The notes: generated by a model from the letters alone, not told the origin. A stretch of 64,000 nt of DNA from Salinicola aestuarinus (GCF_003206645.1 NZ_PZJP01000001.1:193940-257939), one strand, 5' to 3'. Counted from the stretch's first letter, positions 8,839 through 18,716 are shown. A program made the numbers and translations.

Positions 8839-10608
8839 ATGGCTAAGCAACAACCGCGGGTCGATGCGGTCATCGTCGGTCTCGGCTGGACCGGTTCCAT
8901 CATGGGCATGGAACTGACCGATGCCGGGCTCAACGTGCTGGCGCTGGAACGCGGCGAAGACCGCACCAACGAGGATCTCGCCTACCCGAAGCCGGCGGAC
9001 GAGCTTCAGTACGGCATCCGTCACACCATGATGCAGAAGCCGAAGCAGGCCGCTGTCACGATTCGCCGGGATCTCGACGAACGTGCCCTGCCGCAGCGCA
9101 AGCTGGGGGCTTTCCTGCCGGGTAACGGCGTGGGCGGTGCCGGGGCCCACTGGACCGGCGTGCTGATTCGTCCGACACCGACCGACCTGCAGCTCAAGAC
9201 CTTCGCCGATCAGGCCTTCGGCAAAGGCGTGCTGCAGGACGACATGCAGATCCAGGACTTCGGCGTCAGCTGGGACGAGCTCGAACCCCACTTCACCTTC
9301 TTCGAGAAGGTGTGCGGTCAGTCCGGCACCACCGGCAACCTGAACGGCCAGATTCAGGAGGGTGGCGATCCCTTCGAAGGCCCGCGCAGCGAGCCCTATC
9401 CACTGCCGGCGCTGCAGGACACCCAGAACACCGAGATGTTCGAGAAAGCCGCCAAGCAGCTGGGGTATCACCCGTTCCCCAACCCCTCGGCCAACGTCTC
9501 GCGAGCCTGGACCAATCCTTACGGCATGCAGCTCGGGCCGTGCAACTACTGCGGTTTCTGCTCGCGCTACGGCTGCCTGAACTACTCCAAGGCCTCGCCG
9601 CAGACCTGCATCCTGAATGCGCTCAAGCAGCGCAGCAATTTCGACTATCGCACCAACGCCAACGTCACCCGTGTCGAGCTGGCCGCGGACGGCAAGACTG
9701 CCACCGGCGTCACCTATGTCGATAACGACGGCGAAGAGGTCTTCCAGCCGGCGGACATGGTGATTCTTGCCTCCTATGCGCTCAACAACGTGCGTCTGAT
9801 GCTCAACTCCGGCATCGGCCAGCCGTACGATCCGGTGGCGCGCACCGGTACCGTGGGACGCAACTACTCCTACCAGGTTGGCGGCGGCATCCACTGCTAC
9901 TTCGATGACATCGAGTTCAACCCGTTCGCCACCGCGGGGGCAACCGGCAAGATGTTCAACGACTTCTCGCCGGGCAACTTCGACAGCGCCCAGTACGGTT
10001 TCATCGGCGGCGCCAAGATGCACTCGTCACAGGCCAGCGGCACGCCGATCAAGACGCCGCTGCCAAAGGACGCGCCGAGCTGGGGCCAGGGGTACAAGGA
10101 TGCGCTGCAGAAGCATTACGGCCACCACATGAAGCTGTCGATGACCGGCAGTGTCATGTCGTATCGCTCCAACATGCTCGATCTCGACCCGACGTGGAAG
10201 GATCCGTACGGCATGCCGCTGCTGCGCATGACCTTTGACTGGAAGCGCAACGAGCATCGCCTGTCTGCGTTCATGCGCGACCGTCTGCGCGAAATCGCCG
10301 ACGTGCTCCAGCCGGACTATCGCGACGAGAGCTTCAACCTCGAAGGCTCGCACTTCAAGGTGACAAGCTACGTCTCGACCCACAACGTCGGCGGCGCGGT
10401 GATGGGCACCGACCCGAGCACCTCGGCGATCAACCGTTACCTGCAAAGCTGGGACGTGCACAACGTCTTCGTGCCGGGCGGCAACGCCTTCCCGCAGAAC
10501 TTCCAGTCCAACCCGACCGATCTGATCGGCGCCCTGACCTACTGGTCGGCCAAGAAGATTCGCGAGGAGTATCTGCAGAACCCGGGGCCGCTGATGTCGC
10601 GCGCGTAA
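8839..10608 (+). CDS. Gluconate 2-dehydrogenase, FAD-containing catalytic subunit (GMC oxidoreductase family)
   Basis: 589 residues. Oxidises a sugar acid or polyol in the periplasm and hands electrons to the cytochrome subunit. The FAD-binding motif VIVGLGWTGS is at 11-20. Four cysteines in the pattern C235-x2-C238-x2-C241-x4-C246 fit the 3Fe-4S ligands known in FAD glucose and fructose dehydrogenases. The GMC catalytic pair is His515 (STHNVGG) and Asn558 (QSNPT). AGGAG lies 8 nt before ATG. Gluconate is the most likely substrate given nearby gluconolactonase and 2-ketogluconate reductase genes, but sorbitol or 2-ketogluconate cannot be excluded. The order small subunit, cytochrome, large subunit differs from the commoner arrangement with the cytochrome last. 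Confidence 0.92.
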   Translation: MAKQQPRVDAVIVGLGWTGSIMGMELTDAGLNVLALERGEDRTNEDLAYPKPADELQYGIRHTMMQKPKQAAVTIRRDLDERALPQRKLGAFLPGNGVGGAGAHWTGVLIRPTPTDLQLKTFADQAFGKGVLQDDMQIQDFGVSWDELEPHFTFFEKVCGQSGTTGNLNGQIQEGGDPFEGPRSEPYPLPALQDTQNTEMFEKAAKQLGYHPFPNPSANVSRAWTNPYGMQLGPCNYCGFCSRYGCLNYSKASPQTCILNALKQRSNFDYRTNANVTRVELAADGKTATGVTYVDNDGEEVFQPADMVILASYALNNVRLMLNSGIGQPYDPVARTGTVGRNYSYQVGGGIHCYFDDIEFNPFATAGATGKMFNDFSPGNFDSAQYGFIGGAKMHSSQASGTPIKTPLPKDAPSWGQGYKDALQKHYGHHMKLSMTGSVMSYRSNMLDLDPTWKDPYGMPLLRMTFDWKRNEHRLSAFMRDRLREIADVLQPDYRDESFNLEGSHFKVTSYVSTHNVGGAVMGTDPSTSAINRYLQSWDVHNVFVPGGNAFPQNFQSNPTDLIGALTYWSAKKIREEYLQNPGPLMSRA

Positions 10609-10629
10609 CGCACCATCGGTACTCACCCA

Positions 10630-10664
10630 GACGAAGGCGCCCAGGTGGCGCCTTCGTCGTTTCT
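10630..10664 (+). terminator. Intrinsic terminator of the gluconate dehydrogenase operon
   Basis: A 12-bp perfect stem (GACGAAGGCGCC with GGCGCCTTCGTC), 5-nt loop, followed by GTTTCT, 21 nt after the stop codon. Confidence 0.85.
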
Positions 10665-10738
10665 GGCCTCGCCTCGCTTGAGAAACCCGATGACGGGTCG
10701 CATATTGGCGGGCTCCCCCTACCCAAGACCGAGCGCCC

Positions 10739-11296
10739 ATGTCTTTCGATACCACCTCCGACAACCGCCGCATGACCCACTTCGACGCTCACGAGTCGGT
10801 GTGGCTGTTCGGCTATGGTTCGCTGATCTGGAAGGCGGACTTCGACTACCTCGAGCGCCGTCCGGCGTCGATCGGCGGCTGGACACGCCGCTTCTGGCAG
10901 GGGTCTCACGATCATCGCGGCACCCCCGACTCACCGGGGCGCGTGGCCACGCTGGTGCCGGCGGCGGAGGCAATCTGCCATGGCATGGCGTATCGCATTT
11001 CGCCGAGCCTGTTCGCCCAGCTCGATCATCGCGAAAAGAATGGCTACCTGAGGGTGATCACGCCGATGACCTTCGAGGACGGTCGTCAGGCAGAAGGCGT
11101 GGTCTATCTCGCCGGCGAGGATAACGCCGCCTATCTCGGGCCGGCTGCGCCGGACGCGATTGCCCGACAGATCGCGACATCCCACGGCCCGAGCGGACCC
11201 AATCGGGACTACCTGCTCAACCTGGCCCAGTCCCTACGCGAGCTTGGGGTGGATGACGACCACGTCTTCGCGCTGGAGCGGGAGCTGCTGCGCTGA
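10739..11296 (+). CDS. chaC: ChaC-family glutathione-specific gamma-glutamylcyclotransferase
   Basis: 185 residues. Cleaves the gamma-glutamyl bond of glutathione to 5-oxoproline and Cys-Gly in the cytoplasm. The substrate loop FGYGSLIW is at 23-30 and the catalytic Glu sits in DHREKNGY. Ends with the usual short Leu/Glu-rich helix. An alternative ATG 33 nt further in (MTHFD) exists; neither start has a strong ribosome-binding site, so the longer one is kept. Confidence 0.9.
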   Translation: MSFDTTSDNRRMTHFDAHESVWLFGYGSLIWKADFDYLERRPASIGGWTRRFWQGSHDHRGTPDSPGRVATLVPAAEAICHGMAYRISPSLFAQLDHREKNGYLRVITPMTFEDGRQAEGVVYLAGEDNAAYLGPAAPDAIARQIATSHGPSGPNRDYLLNLAQSLRELGVDDDHVFALERELLR

Positions 11297-11361
11297 GGTG
11301 CCATCTCCAGGCGCGTCTTAGCGACGACTCGCGTCAGGCAGCCCCCATTCCGCATCAGAGG

Positions 11362-12288
11362 CTAGCTTACGAATTTGCGCTTGAGTCCCTTCGCCCCTTC
11401 GACGACAGCAAGGAGCACGCCACCGGCGACAAGCCCGGCCACGAAGTTGAGCAGCATCGGCGTCAGCGGCTGGATGACCACGCCCACGCCCGGCAGGTCA
11501 CTCGCCGCGGCGATGTGCTCGATACCGTGGTGCAGAAACGGAATGCCGTGGGTCAGAATGCCGCCACCCACCAGAAACATCGCGATGGTGCCGACGATGG
11601 AGAGCAGCTTCATCAGCCAGGGGGCAGCCTTGAGAATGGCGTCGCCGGTGACCTGGGCGGCGCGCGAACCGCGCTCGGATAGATAGAGGCCCAGATCGTC
11701 GAGTTTGACGATGGCCGCGACCAGTCCATAGACCGCCAACGTGATCACCACGGCGATGATGGCCAGTACGACAACCTTTTCGGTAAAGCTGGCCTCGGCC
11801 ACGGAGCCGAGCGTGATGGCGATAATCTCGGCGGACAGGATGAAGTCGGTACGAACGGCTCCCTTGATCTTGTCGCGCTCGAAGGCGAGCCGCTCCTCGC
11901 GGGACTCCAGCTTCGCCGCCTCGCGCAAGGCCGCCTTCTTCTCGGTGTCGTCGTGGAGGAACTTGTGGGCGAGCTTTTCCGCCCCCTCGTAACAGAGATA
12001 GGCCCCGCCCACCATCAGCAGCGGCGTGATCAGCCAGGGCGCGACGATGCTGATCAATAGCGCAGCCGGCACCAGGATCAGCTTGTTGCGAAGCGAGCCC
12101 TTGGCCACGGCCCACACGATAGGCAGCTCTCGACTGGGGCGAACGCCGGTGACCTGCTGAGCGTTGAGCGCAAGGTCATCTCCCAGCACGCCGGCGGTCT
12201 TCTTCGCCGCCACCTTGGTCATGACGGAAACGTCGTCGAGCAGCGTGGCAATATCATCGAGCAGAGTGAGCAGACTACCGGCGGCCAA
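11362..12288 (-). CDS. DUF808 / YedI-family inner-membrane protein
   Basis: 308 residues, matching E. coli YedI (about 305). The conserved N-terminus [20 protein letters not shown], then [18 protein letters not shown], is present, followed by at least five hydrophobic segments. Function unknown. The open frame begins at 12372, but the family N-terminus begins at a TTG (12286-12288) that has AGGAG exactly 8 nt upstream, so this TTG is the likely start and the 28 extra residues are not translated. Confidence 0.88.
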   Translation of the reverse strand: MAAGSLLTLLDDIATLLDDVSVMTKVAAKKTAGVLGDDLALNAQQVTGVRPSRELPIVWAVAKGSLRNKLILVPAALLISIVAPWLITPLLMVGGAYLCYEGAEKLAHKFLHDDTEKKAALREAAKLESREERLAFERDKIKGAVRTDFILSAEIIAITLGSVAEASFTEKVVVLAIIAVVITLAVYGLVAAIVKLDDLGLYLSERGSRAAQVTGDAILKAAPWLMKLLSIVGTIAMFLVGGGILTHGIPFLHHGIEHIAAASDLPGVGVVIQPLTPMLLNFVAGLVAGGVLLAVVEGAKGLKRKFVS

Positions 12289-12409
12289 GGGCGAGACTCC
12301 TGGAGTTCGACATCCAAGCGTTGTCGCACCGCTTCCCGGGCGAGGCGATAACGCGAATCCGCCGCTTTTCACGTCGGCGTCGCTGCGCAGCCTAGCCGAG
12401 TTTCACTCA

Positions 12410-12730
12410 TCAGGTATCGATGATTTGCGCAAGCGCCTGGCGAAGCGCCGCTTCACTATCCGGACGCACGCAGCGCGCCAACTCTTTTCCGTCGCAAAGA
12501 AAGATCAGCGTCGGCCAGCGCTTGACGCCGAAGGCACGGCCCAGCGGGCGCCCCTTGCCATCCTCGACGCGGTAGTGCGTGACGCCACGGCCCGCAAGCG
12601 TTCGCTCAATGAGGGGGTCGGCGCTTTGACACCACGGACACCAACCGACGCCGAACTCGACGATCACCGGCCCCCTGGCTTCGCGGAGTGTCTCGAGATC
12701 GGGCGCATCGGCGGAATAGGTCACTGTCAC
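12410..12730 (-). CDS. Thioredoxin-family protein with CPWC active site
   Basis: 106 residues, thioredoxin fold. Active site WCPWC at about 30-34 and the cis-Pro region RWPTLIF. The CPWC dipeptide differs from the CGPC of general thioredoxins, so this is probably a dedicated or low-potential-shifted disulfide reductant. GTG start with GAGG 8 nt upstream. Lies 63 bp downstream of the gamma carbonic anhydrase gene on the same strand, probably one transcript. Confidence 0.85.
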   Translation of the reverse strand: MTVTYSADAPDLETLREARGPVIVEFGVGWCPWCQSADPLIERTLAGRGVTHYRVEDGKGRPLGRAFGVKRWPTLIFLCDGKELARCVRPDSEAALRQALAQIIDT

Positions 12731-12793
12731 AACGATTGCCTCTTGGACCGGTCAGCCGGCGGTGGACAGTTATCGCTCGGGTGACGCCGAGGC

Positions 12794-13333
12794 TCACGCG
12801 TCGTCGTCCAGGCGACGAAGCCCACTCGCGAAAGCGCGCCAGCGCTCGATGTAATGTGTAGCGGAGGCCCTTAGCCCCTCGATCGCCGCGTCATCGAGCG
12901 TGCGGATCGCCTTGGCAGGGGCGCCGACAATCAGCGAATTGTCAGGAAAATGCTTTCCCTCGGTGACCAGCGCATTGGCGCCAATCAAACAATTGGCGCC
13001 GATAGTCGCACCGTTGAGAACGGTCGCGCCCATACCGACCAGCGTGTTGTCGCCGAGCCGGCAGCCATGAAGGATCGCGTGATGTCCCACGGTGCAGCCG
13101 TCGCCGATGTGGAGTTCGAAGCCAGGGTCGGTATGCAGCATGCACCCTTCCTGAATGTTGCTCCTCTCACCGATGACGATGCGGTCATTGTCGCCGCGGA
13201 TCACAACGTTGAACCAGATGCCCACGTCGTTACCGATTTCGACACTGCCGATCACGTGGGCACCGGGGGCAATCCAGCGGTGTCCGGCCTCGGGCAGCTG
13301 AGGGTGACGATCCTGGTAGGCATAGAGCGGCAT
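12794..13333 (-). CDS. Gamma-carbonic-anhydrase family protein (YrdA/PaaY type)
   Basis: 179 residues of left-handed beta-helix hexapeptide repeats (for example IGNDVGIWFNVVIRGDND, IGDGCTVGHHAILHG, IGANCLIGANALV). The three zinc-ligand histidines expected for the trimer interface are present: one in CMLHTD and two in VGHHAILHG. Some members have carbonic anhydrase activity, others act as thioesterases or have no known reaction. Start ATG with GGAG 7 nt upstream. Confidence 0.88.
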   Translation of the reverse strand: MPLYAYQDRHPQLPEAGHRWIAPGAHVIGSVEIGNDVGIWFNVVIRGDNDRIVIGERSNIQEGCMLHTDPGFELHIGDGCTVGHHAILHGCRLGDNTLVGMGATVLNGATIGANCLIGANALVTEGKHFPDNSLIVGAPAKAIRTLDDAAIEGLRASATHYIERWRAFASGLRRLDDDA

Positions 13334-13562
13334 CCGAATTCTCCGTGGGGTGGGTCTGCTACAGCGTCGATCCCTTCAAGTGATCTCACCAGCCGACTTT
13401 AGCCCTACGTCGAGCGCTCGAGGCTGGCACTGGCCGGCTGGCGTTCGATGCCTTAGGACCTCGACGGCGCCACAAGGAAAATCCACAGCCCCACGGGCAC
13501 GGCCCCGGGTGCTGCCGGCAGCGCCAGGACCCGGAGCCATTCGGTGATCGGCCGGCGAGAGA

Positions 13563-13739
13563 CTATCGCGCCGGGTCTTCGCCTCGGGTTTCACCGTCGG
13601 TGAAGGACGTGGTGACACTGCTCGCCCCCTGGGAATTCAGGGTCTGGCTGGCCTCGCTCTCTGCGGCGAGGGAAAACGGCAGGATGGCGGAAACGACGAT
13701 GGCTGCCAGCATGGAAAACAGCTTGTTGAAGACTTTCAT
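13563..13739 (-). CDS. Small exported peptide, 58 aa, with signal sequence
   Basis: Too short for most gene finders. Reading from ATG 13739: a basic start (MKVFNKLFS), a hydrophobic core (about residues 9-23), a plausible signal-peptidase site after LAA (about residue 26), then a Ser/Thr/Gly-rich polar tail ending DPAR and a TAG stop. The ribosome-binding site GGAGGAG is very strong. The mature part would be about 32 residues. Function unknown. A 12-bp palindrome lies about 53 bp upstream of the start. Confidence 0.75.
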   Translation of the reverse strand: MKVFNKLFSMLAAIVVSAILPFSLAAESEASQTLNSQGASSVTTSFTDGETRGEDPAR

Positions 13740-13791
13740 GGTCTCCTCCTGAAGGACGCATCAATATGCGGCGTTTTGTCGCAACACTTAG

Positions 13792-13803
13792 TTAGCATGC
13801 TAA
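13792..13803. promoter_or_regulatory. Perfect palindrome in the promoter region of the 58-aa peptide gene
   Basis: TTAGCATGCTAA, a perfect 12-bp inverted repeat flanked by further AT-rich sequence. The form resembles MarR-family operators, but the binding protein is unknown. It could also act on the divergent mqo gene 236 bp away. Confidence 0.45.
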
Positions 13804-14038
13804 ATTGAAGCACGATCGTCAAGTTTCCGCTCACGACTCATGGACACCGCCGGCGCCGAATGATTCTCGACGCCTGGTTTTTCTCCCGTCGCTGCCTGAC
13901 CTGTCAGCGCACGCACGGATGCGGCGAGATCTGGACACGGGTCTTTCTTTGCACGAACGTGGCACTCGCGAGGCGACGTCATTAGACTAAGGGCAATCGC
14001 GTTCGCGCCTGTCCGTATCCATCAGACAGAGAACCTTC

Positions 14039-15637
14039 ATGAAATTGCGTCACGGCATTACGTTCTGCTCACTGCCCAACCCTGAGGCAGCAGCGGCATC
14101 CGGCGACACCTACGCCGATGTGGTTCTCATCGGGGGCGGCACCATGAGTGCCACGCTCGGTACCCTGCTCCAGTCACTGCAGCCGGACTGGAAGATTCGA
14201 CTTTTCGAGCGCCTCGACCAGGCGGCCGAGGAGAGTTCGAACGTCTGGAACAACGCCGGCACCGGTCACTCCGCCTTTGCGGAGATGAACTACACCTCGC
14301 CTCAGCCGGATGGCAGCGTCGACATTCAGCGCGCCATCAGCATCACCGAGCAGTTCGAGGTCTCGCGTCAGTTCTGGGCGAGCCAGGTCCGGGAAGGCGT
14401 GCTCTCCGATCCGCGGTCATTCATCAATACCGTGCCGCATCTGAGTTTCGTCTGGGGCAAGGAGCGCGTTTCGTTCCTCAACGCCCGCTTCGAAGCCATG
14501 CACAAGAATCCGCTCTATGCCGGTATGGAGTACTCGGAAGAACCCGAGAAGATCTCCGAGTGGATTCCATTGGTGATGACCGGGCGTGATTCCCGCGATC
14601 CCGTTGCGGCGACTCGTATGCCGGTCGGCACCGAGGTCAATTTCGGCGAGATCACGCGCCAGATGATGGGCTCGCTCGCACGGCACGATAACTTCCAGCT
14701 CGATGTCGATACCCAGGTTCGCGACCTCGAGCGCAACGACGATGGCACCTGGCGGGTGACCGTCGCCAACACCAGCGATGGCAAGAACGAGCGCAGCGTC
14801 AACGCGCGCTTCGTCTTCATCGGTGCCGGGGGTGCGGCGCTGCCGCTGCTGCAGAAATCCGACATTCCCGAAGCCAAGCAGTACGGTGGCTTCCCGGTGG
14901 GCGGACAGTTTCTCTACACCACCAATCCGGAGGTCGTCGCCAAGCACGACGCCAAGGTCTACGGCCTTGCGCCTGCCGGCTCACCGCCGATGTCAGTACC
15001 GCACATCGACAAGCGCATTCTGGACGGCACGCCGGCGATCATGTTCGGCCCCTTTGCCACCTTCTCCAGCAAGTTTCTGAAGAACGGCTCCTGGACCGAC
15101 CTGATGCGCTCGATTACGCCGAGCAACCTGTGGCCAATGACCAAGGTCGGGCTGGATAACATGGATCTGGTCCGCTACCTGATCAGCCAGCTGCGGATGT
15201 CCGAGAGCGATCAGTTCAAGGAGCTGCAGGGCTACTACCCGGAGGCGGATCGCGACGACTGGAAACTCTGGACCGCCGGACAGCGCGTCCAGACGATCAA
15301 GGACGTCGAAGGCAAGGGTGGCACGCTGCAGTTCGGTACCGAGCTCGTCACCGGCGCCGACGGCTCGATGGCCGCGCTACTCGGCGCCTCGCCAGGCGCA
15401 TCCACCGCGCCGTCGATCATGCTGCAGCTGCTCGAAAAAGCCTTCCCCGAGAAGGTCGCAAGCCCCGAGTGGCAGGCCGAGCTCAAGCGGCTGATCCCCT
15501 CCTACGGCCGCTCCCTCTCCGAGAACCCGGAGCTACTGCGCGAGGCGCGAGCCCACTCCCGTGAGCACCTTGAGCTCACCGAGCCCGAGCTCGACACCAA
15601 CCCGTCGAGCGGCGAAACGCCCTTGCCGCAGAGCTGA
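14039..15637 (+). CDS. mqo: Malate:quinone oxidoreductase
   Basis: 532 residues. Membrane-associated FAD enzyme oxidising L-malate to oxaloacetate and reducing quinone in the TCA cycle. The FAD-binding VVLIGGGTMSATLG is near residues 29-42, and the family signatures ESSNVWNNAGTGHSAFAEMNYT and FVFIGAGGAALPLLQKS are intact. Monocistronic, ended by a strong terminator. No malate dehydrogenase gene is in the window to compare. Confidence 0.96.
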   Translation: MKLRHGITFCSLPNPEAAAASGDTYADVVLIGGGTMSATLGTLLQSLQPDWKIRLFERLDQAAEESSNVWNNAGTGHSAFAEMNYTSPQPDGSVDIQRAISITEQFEVSRQFWASQVREGVLSDPRSFINTVPHLSFVWGKERVSFLNARFEAMHKNPLYAGMEYSEEPEKISEWIPLVMTGRDSRDPVAATRMPVGTEVNFGEITRQMMGSLARHDNFQLDVDTQVRDLERNDDGTWRVTVANTSDGKNERSVNARFVFIGAGGAALPLLQKSDIPEAKQYGGFPVGGQFLYTTNPEVVAKHDAKVYGLAPAGSPPMSVPHIDKRILDGTPAIMFGPFATFSSKFLKNGSWTDLMRSITPSNLWPMTKVGLDNMDLVRYLISQLRMSESDQFKELQGYYPEADRDDWKLWTAGQRVQTIKDVEGKGGTLQFGTELVTGADGSMAALLGASPGASTAPSIMLQLLEKAFPEKVASPEWQAELKRLIPSYGRSLSENPELLREARAHSREHLELTEPELDTNPSSGETPLPQS

Positions 15638-15663
15638 TTCGGCTCTCCGAGTCGAATCGATGG

Positions 15664-15705
15664 CGACCGCCTGCTCGGTATCAACGAGCAGGCGGTCGTC
15701 GTTAG
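15664..15705 (+). terminator. Intrinsic terminator of mqo
   Basis: A 14-bp perfect stem (CGACCGCCTGCTCG with CGAGCAGGCGGTCG), 7-nt loop, then TCGTT; 26 nt after the stop codon. Confidence 0.85.
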
Positions 15706-15825
15706 AGGCGCTGTTTTAACCAACAGGTTGTACGACATACGACCTTTGCGGCATTTCCTCGAGTTCCGCCAGGCCATAGTCTCGTCGAGCCAGAACCCGC
15801 CGCGGTTCGTCACGAGGGTATCGTC

Positions 15826-16950
15826 ATGAGTCAGTCCGAACGTCCTTCACCATCGCACGTCGCTGCATCGGGCACCGACGCCTCGAGCGGCACTGCGCCG
15901 GGGTTGCTGTCCCGCCGTCGCCTGCTGCAATCCAGTGCCGTTCTCTCGGCAGCCGCGCTCGTCGGGGTACCGCGCGCCCAGGCGGAGTGGGAACCCTCGC
16001 TTCGCTACCCGGACGCCAATATCGAGGTGCTCGACCCGGCTTTTCTCGACTACCGGCTTTTCAATGCCAGCATCGAACGGCTGGCGACAGGCTTTCGCTG
16101 GCTGGAAGGCCCGGTGTGGTTCGGTGATGGTCGCTATCTGATTGCCAGCGACATCGCCAACAATCGGCTGATCCGGTGGGACGAAGTCACTGGCGAAGCC
16201 GCCACCTTCCGTTCCCCTTCCAACTACTCCAACGGCAATACCCGCGACCACCGCGGACGGCTGATCACCTGCGAAGGGTCGATCGGGCGGCGCGTCACCC
16301 GGACCGAGTACAACGGCCAGATCACCGTGCTGGCCGATCAGTATCAGGGCAAGCCCTTCAACTCGCCCAACGACGTGGTCTGCACCCGCAACGGCGACAT
16401 CTGGTTCACCGATCCGCCGTTCCAACTCGGAAACAATTATGAAGGCCGCGTTGTCGAGCAGGAGCTGCCGGCAGCCCTCTATCGGATCGACGCCGAAACC
16501 GGCGAGGTAACGCAACTGCTCAACGATATCGCCGGCCCCAACGGGCTGGGGTTCTCCGCCGACGAGAGCCGTTTCTTCCTGGTAGAGGGACGCGCCAAAC
16601 CCAATCGCATCCTGTGGGAGTTCAGCCATCAGGACGGTGAGCTCAGCGGCAAGACGAAGCGAATCGAAGCGCAGAACCACGGTGCGATCGACGGTTTCGC
16701 CATCGACGTTCACGGCAATATCTGGGCGGGATGGGGGAGTAGCGGTGCCGTGGATGGCGATCCAGAGGCGCTAGACGGCGTGCGAGTCTTCGATCCTACC
16801 GGCAAGGCCATCGGCCACATTCACCTGCCGGAGCGCTGTGCCAACGTCTGCTTCGGCGGCGCGATGGGCAACCGCCTGTTCATGGCCAGCAGTCACTCGC
16901 TCTACTCACTCTTCGTCAACAGCCAGGGGGTTGGCTTCGACCTCGGCTGA
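15826..16950 (+). CDS. SMP-30/gluconolactonase-family protein, Tat-exported
   Basis: 374 residues. Six-bladed beta-propeller lactonase hydrolysing glucono-1,5-lactone or related sugar lactones. A twin-arginine motif SRRRLLQS (29-36) precedes a hydrophobic stretch and a cleavage site near RAQA (about 53), so it acts in the periplasm, where the gluconate dehydrogenase complex also works. Metal ligands of the family are in place: Glu94 in WLEGPVWFGDG, Asn in NSPNDVV, Asn/Asp in AGPNGLGFSADES and Asp in DGFAIDVHGNIWAG. Monocistronic. Confidence 0.88.
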   Translation: MSQSERPSPSHVAASGTDASSGTAPGLLSRRRLLQSSAVLSAAALVGVPRAQAEWEPSLRYPDANIEVLDPAFLDYRLFNASIERLATGFRWLEGPVWFGDGRYLIASDIANNRLIRWDEVTGEAATFRSPSNYSNGNTRDHRGRLITCEGSIGRRVTRTEYNGQITVLADQYQGKPFNSPNDVVCTRNGDIWFTDPPFQLGNNYEGRVVEQELPAALYRIDAETGEVTQLLNDIAGPNGLGFSADESRFFLVEGRAKPNRILWEFSHQDGELSGKTKRIEAQNHGAIDGFAIDVHGNIWAGWGSSGAVDGDPEALDGVRVFDPTGKAIGHIHLPERCANVCFGGAMGNRLFMASSHSLYSLFVNSQGVGFDLG

Positions 16951-16959
16951 TTCGCTCGC

Positions 16960-16991
16960 GGCGCCGACGACATGTTGCTGTCGCCGGCGCC
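16960..16991. terminator. Bidirectional hairpin between convergent genes
   Basis: GGCGCCGACGAC pairs with GTCGCCGGCGCC (11 of 12 positions, one A-C mismatch), 8-nt loop. It lies between the stops of the lactonase gene and the convergent PiT gene; no clear T-run. Confidence 0.5.
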
Positions 16992-17033
16992 TGTCTCGCC
17001 CTGGGCACTGTCAAGGTCAGGCACGGTGGGGGG

Positions 17034-18641
17034 TCAGCCCCACAGCGTGCGCAATGCCACGAAGGCGAGCGCCGCCAAGAGTGCGGCCGCGGGCAAAGTG
17101 ATCACCCAGGCCAGCGCAATGGGTCGCATCAGCTTCCAGTTGGTCTGGCGGTTGACCAGACCGATACCGAGTACCGCACCGATCAGAATGTGGGTGCTGG
17201 AGACCGGCAACCCGAGAATCGAGGCCAGCATTACCACCGCCGCCGCGGCAAGCTCCGCTGAAAAGCCGGAGGCGGGGTGAATCTTGGTGAGATTGTGCCC
17301 GACCGTCTGGATCACCTCCTTGCCGATGAACCAGAGCCCGGCGATCAGCGCCACGCCGAAGGCCAGCATCGCCAGAGGCGGTATCGACGCCTCGCCCTGA
17401 ATGCCACCGGTTCGCAGCACGTCGAGAATGGCCACGAACGGTCCGATGGCGTTGGCGATGTCGTTGGAGCCGTGGCTGAACGCGAAACCGGAGGCGGTGA
17501 AGACCTGCATCCAGCTGAACATCAAAAACGTCGAGCGATCCAGAGACTCGCCCTTGAGCGTCTTGGCGAAGATGAAGGTTGCCATCCACACCGCAGCCCC
17601 GATCATCCCCATGATCAGATAGTTATGGAGCGTGCTCAGGCCCAGGTTGACGTTGGTCAGCCCCTTGAAGAGCAGCATCGCCACAATGACCATGGCCCCG
17701 ATCGCCGCCACCATGGGTACCCACGCCTCGAGCGCCCGGTGAGAGTGAACCTCGCGCCGTTTGGCCTCGATCGACTGCATATCGCGGTAGTACTCGGACT
17801 CCAGCTCCTGCGTGTCGAAATCACCGTCGTTGATCGTCTGCATGTCCCGCGCCATCGCCTGGGTGTAGGAGATCTTCTGGATCTCCGACAGGCGCTCGAA
17901 GCGTGCCTTGTGAAGCTGCCGGTGCTCACGCTTTTGTTCACGAATCTCATCGAGCTCGCGTTTGGCGTCGTCGTTGTAGGAAAGAATGTGGCGCTTGATC
18001 AACGAATAGAGCAGATAGGAGCCGAGCCCGCCCAGTGCCGGCGACAGTACCCAGGAGATGGCGATCTGCCCGACTTGCCCCCACTGCACCAGCCCGAGGG
18101 CAGTGTCGGTACCGCTCATCAATACGCCAAGCGTCAGCGAGGCACCCACGATCGCGCCAATGATGGAGTGCGTCGTGGAGACCGGGAACCCCTTGTGCGA
18201 GGCAAAAAGCAGCCAGAGCGCGGCGGCAATCAGCGCTGACATCATGATGTAGACGAAGTCCGTCGGTGCGACCTGGATACCGCCCAGGTCGACGATGCCG
18301 CTGCGGATGGTCGAGGTCACCTCGCCACCGGCAATCAGCGCGCCGCTGACCTCGAAGATCGCCGCCACCACCAACGCCTGCTGCACCGTCAGCGTACCGG
18401 CCCCCACGCTGGTGCCGAAGGAGTTGGCGACATCGTTGCCGCCGATGTTGAACGCCATGAAGAGGCCAAACAGCGTTGCCATCACGAACAACATCGGCCG
18501 CTCGCCCTGGATATAACCAAGCCCCCAGAACAGGAAGTAGCCCCCCGTGGCTAACAGCAGAATGGCAAAGAACAGGCTGAGTCGTGAGAAGCCGAACGGC
18601 GAAAAGCGAGAATCGGGATTGCCGGATGCATAACTTTCCAT
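17034..18641 (-). CDS. PiT-family inorganic phosphate transporter
   Basis: 535 residues. Proton- or sodium-coupled low-affinity phosphate uptake at the inner membrane. The two inverted-repeat PiT signatures are seen as [19 protein letters not shown] near the N-terminus and [19 protein letters not shown] in the second half, around a long cytoplasmic charged linker (about residues 210-270, Arg/Lys/Glu-rich). The frame opens at TTG 18659, but ATG 18641 with GGGAG 5 nt upstream is the better start. A PHO-box-like sequence lies about 75 bp upstream. No pit accessory (PhoU-like) gene adjoins it. Confidence 0.93.
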   Translation of the reverse strand: MESYASGNPDSRFSPFGFSRLSLFFAILLLATGGYFLFWGLGYIQGERPMLFVMATLFGLFMAFNIGGNDVANSFGTSVGAGTLTVQQALVVAAIFEVSGALIAGGEVTSTIRSGIVDLGGIQVAPTDFVYIMMSALIAAALWLLFASHKGFPVSTTHSIIGAIVGASLTLGVLMSGTDTALGLVQWGQVGQIAISWVLSPALGGLGSYLLYSLIKRHILSYNDDAKRELDEIREQKREHRQLHKARFERLSEIQKISYTQAMARDMQTINDGDFDTQELESEYYRDMQSIEAKRREVHSHRALEAWVPMVAAIGAMVIVAMLLFKGLTNVNLGLSTLHNYLIMGMIGAAVWMATFIFAKTLKGESLDRSTFLMFSWMQVFTASGFAFSHGSNDIANAIGPFVAILDVLRTGGIQGEASIPPLAMLAFGVALIAGLWFIGKEVIQTVGHNLTKIHPASGFSAELAAAAVVMLASILGLPVSSTHILIGAVLGIGLVNRQTNWKLMRPIALAWVITLPAAALLAALAFVALRTLWG

Positions 18642-18716
18642 CTCTACTCCCTCGCGCAATAGGGGCTGGGCGCCACCCCTGTGGCGGGCCTTGTCCCGCA
18701 GAGTAGAGGGCAGAGC

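Noticed and set aside
8275..10023. Long minus-strand open frame opposite the gluconate dehydrogenase flavoprotein
   Set aside because: Antisense shadow of two well-supported genes, no domain and no ribosome-binding site.
13805..13990. Short plus-strand frame (61 codons) between the 58-aa peptide gene and mqo
   Set aside because: No ribosome-binding site, composition unlike a protein, and it overlaps the probable promoter region.
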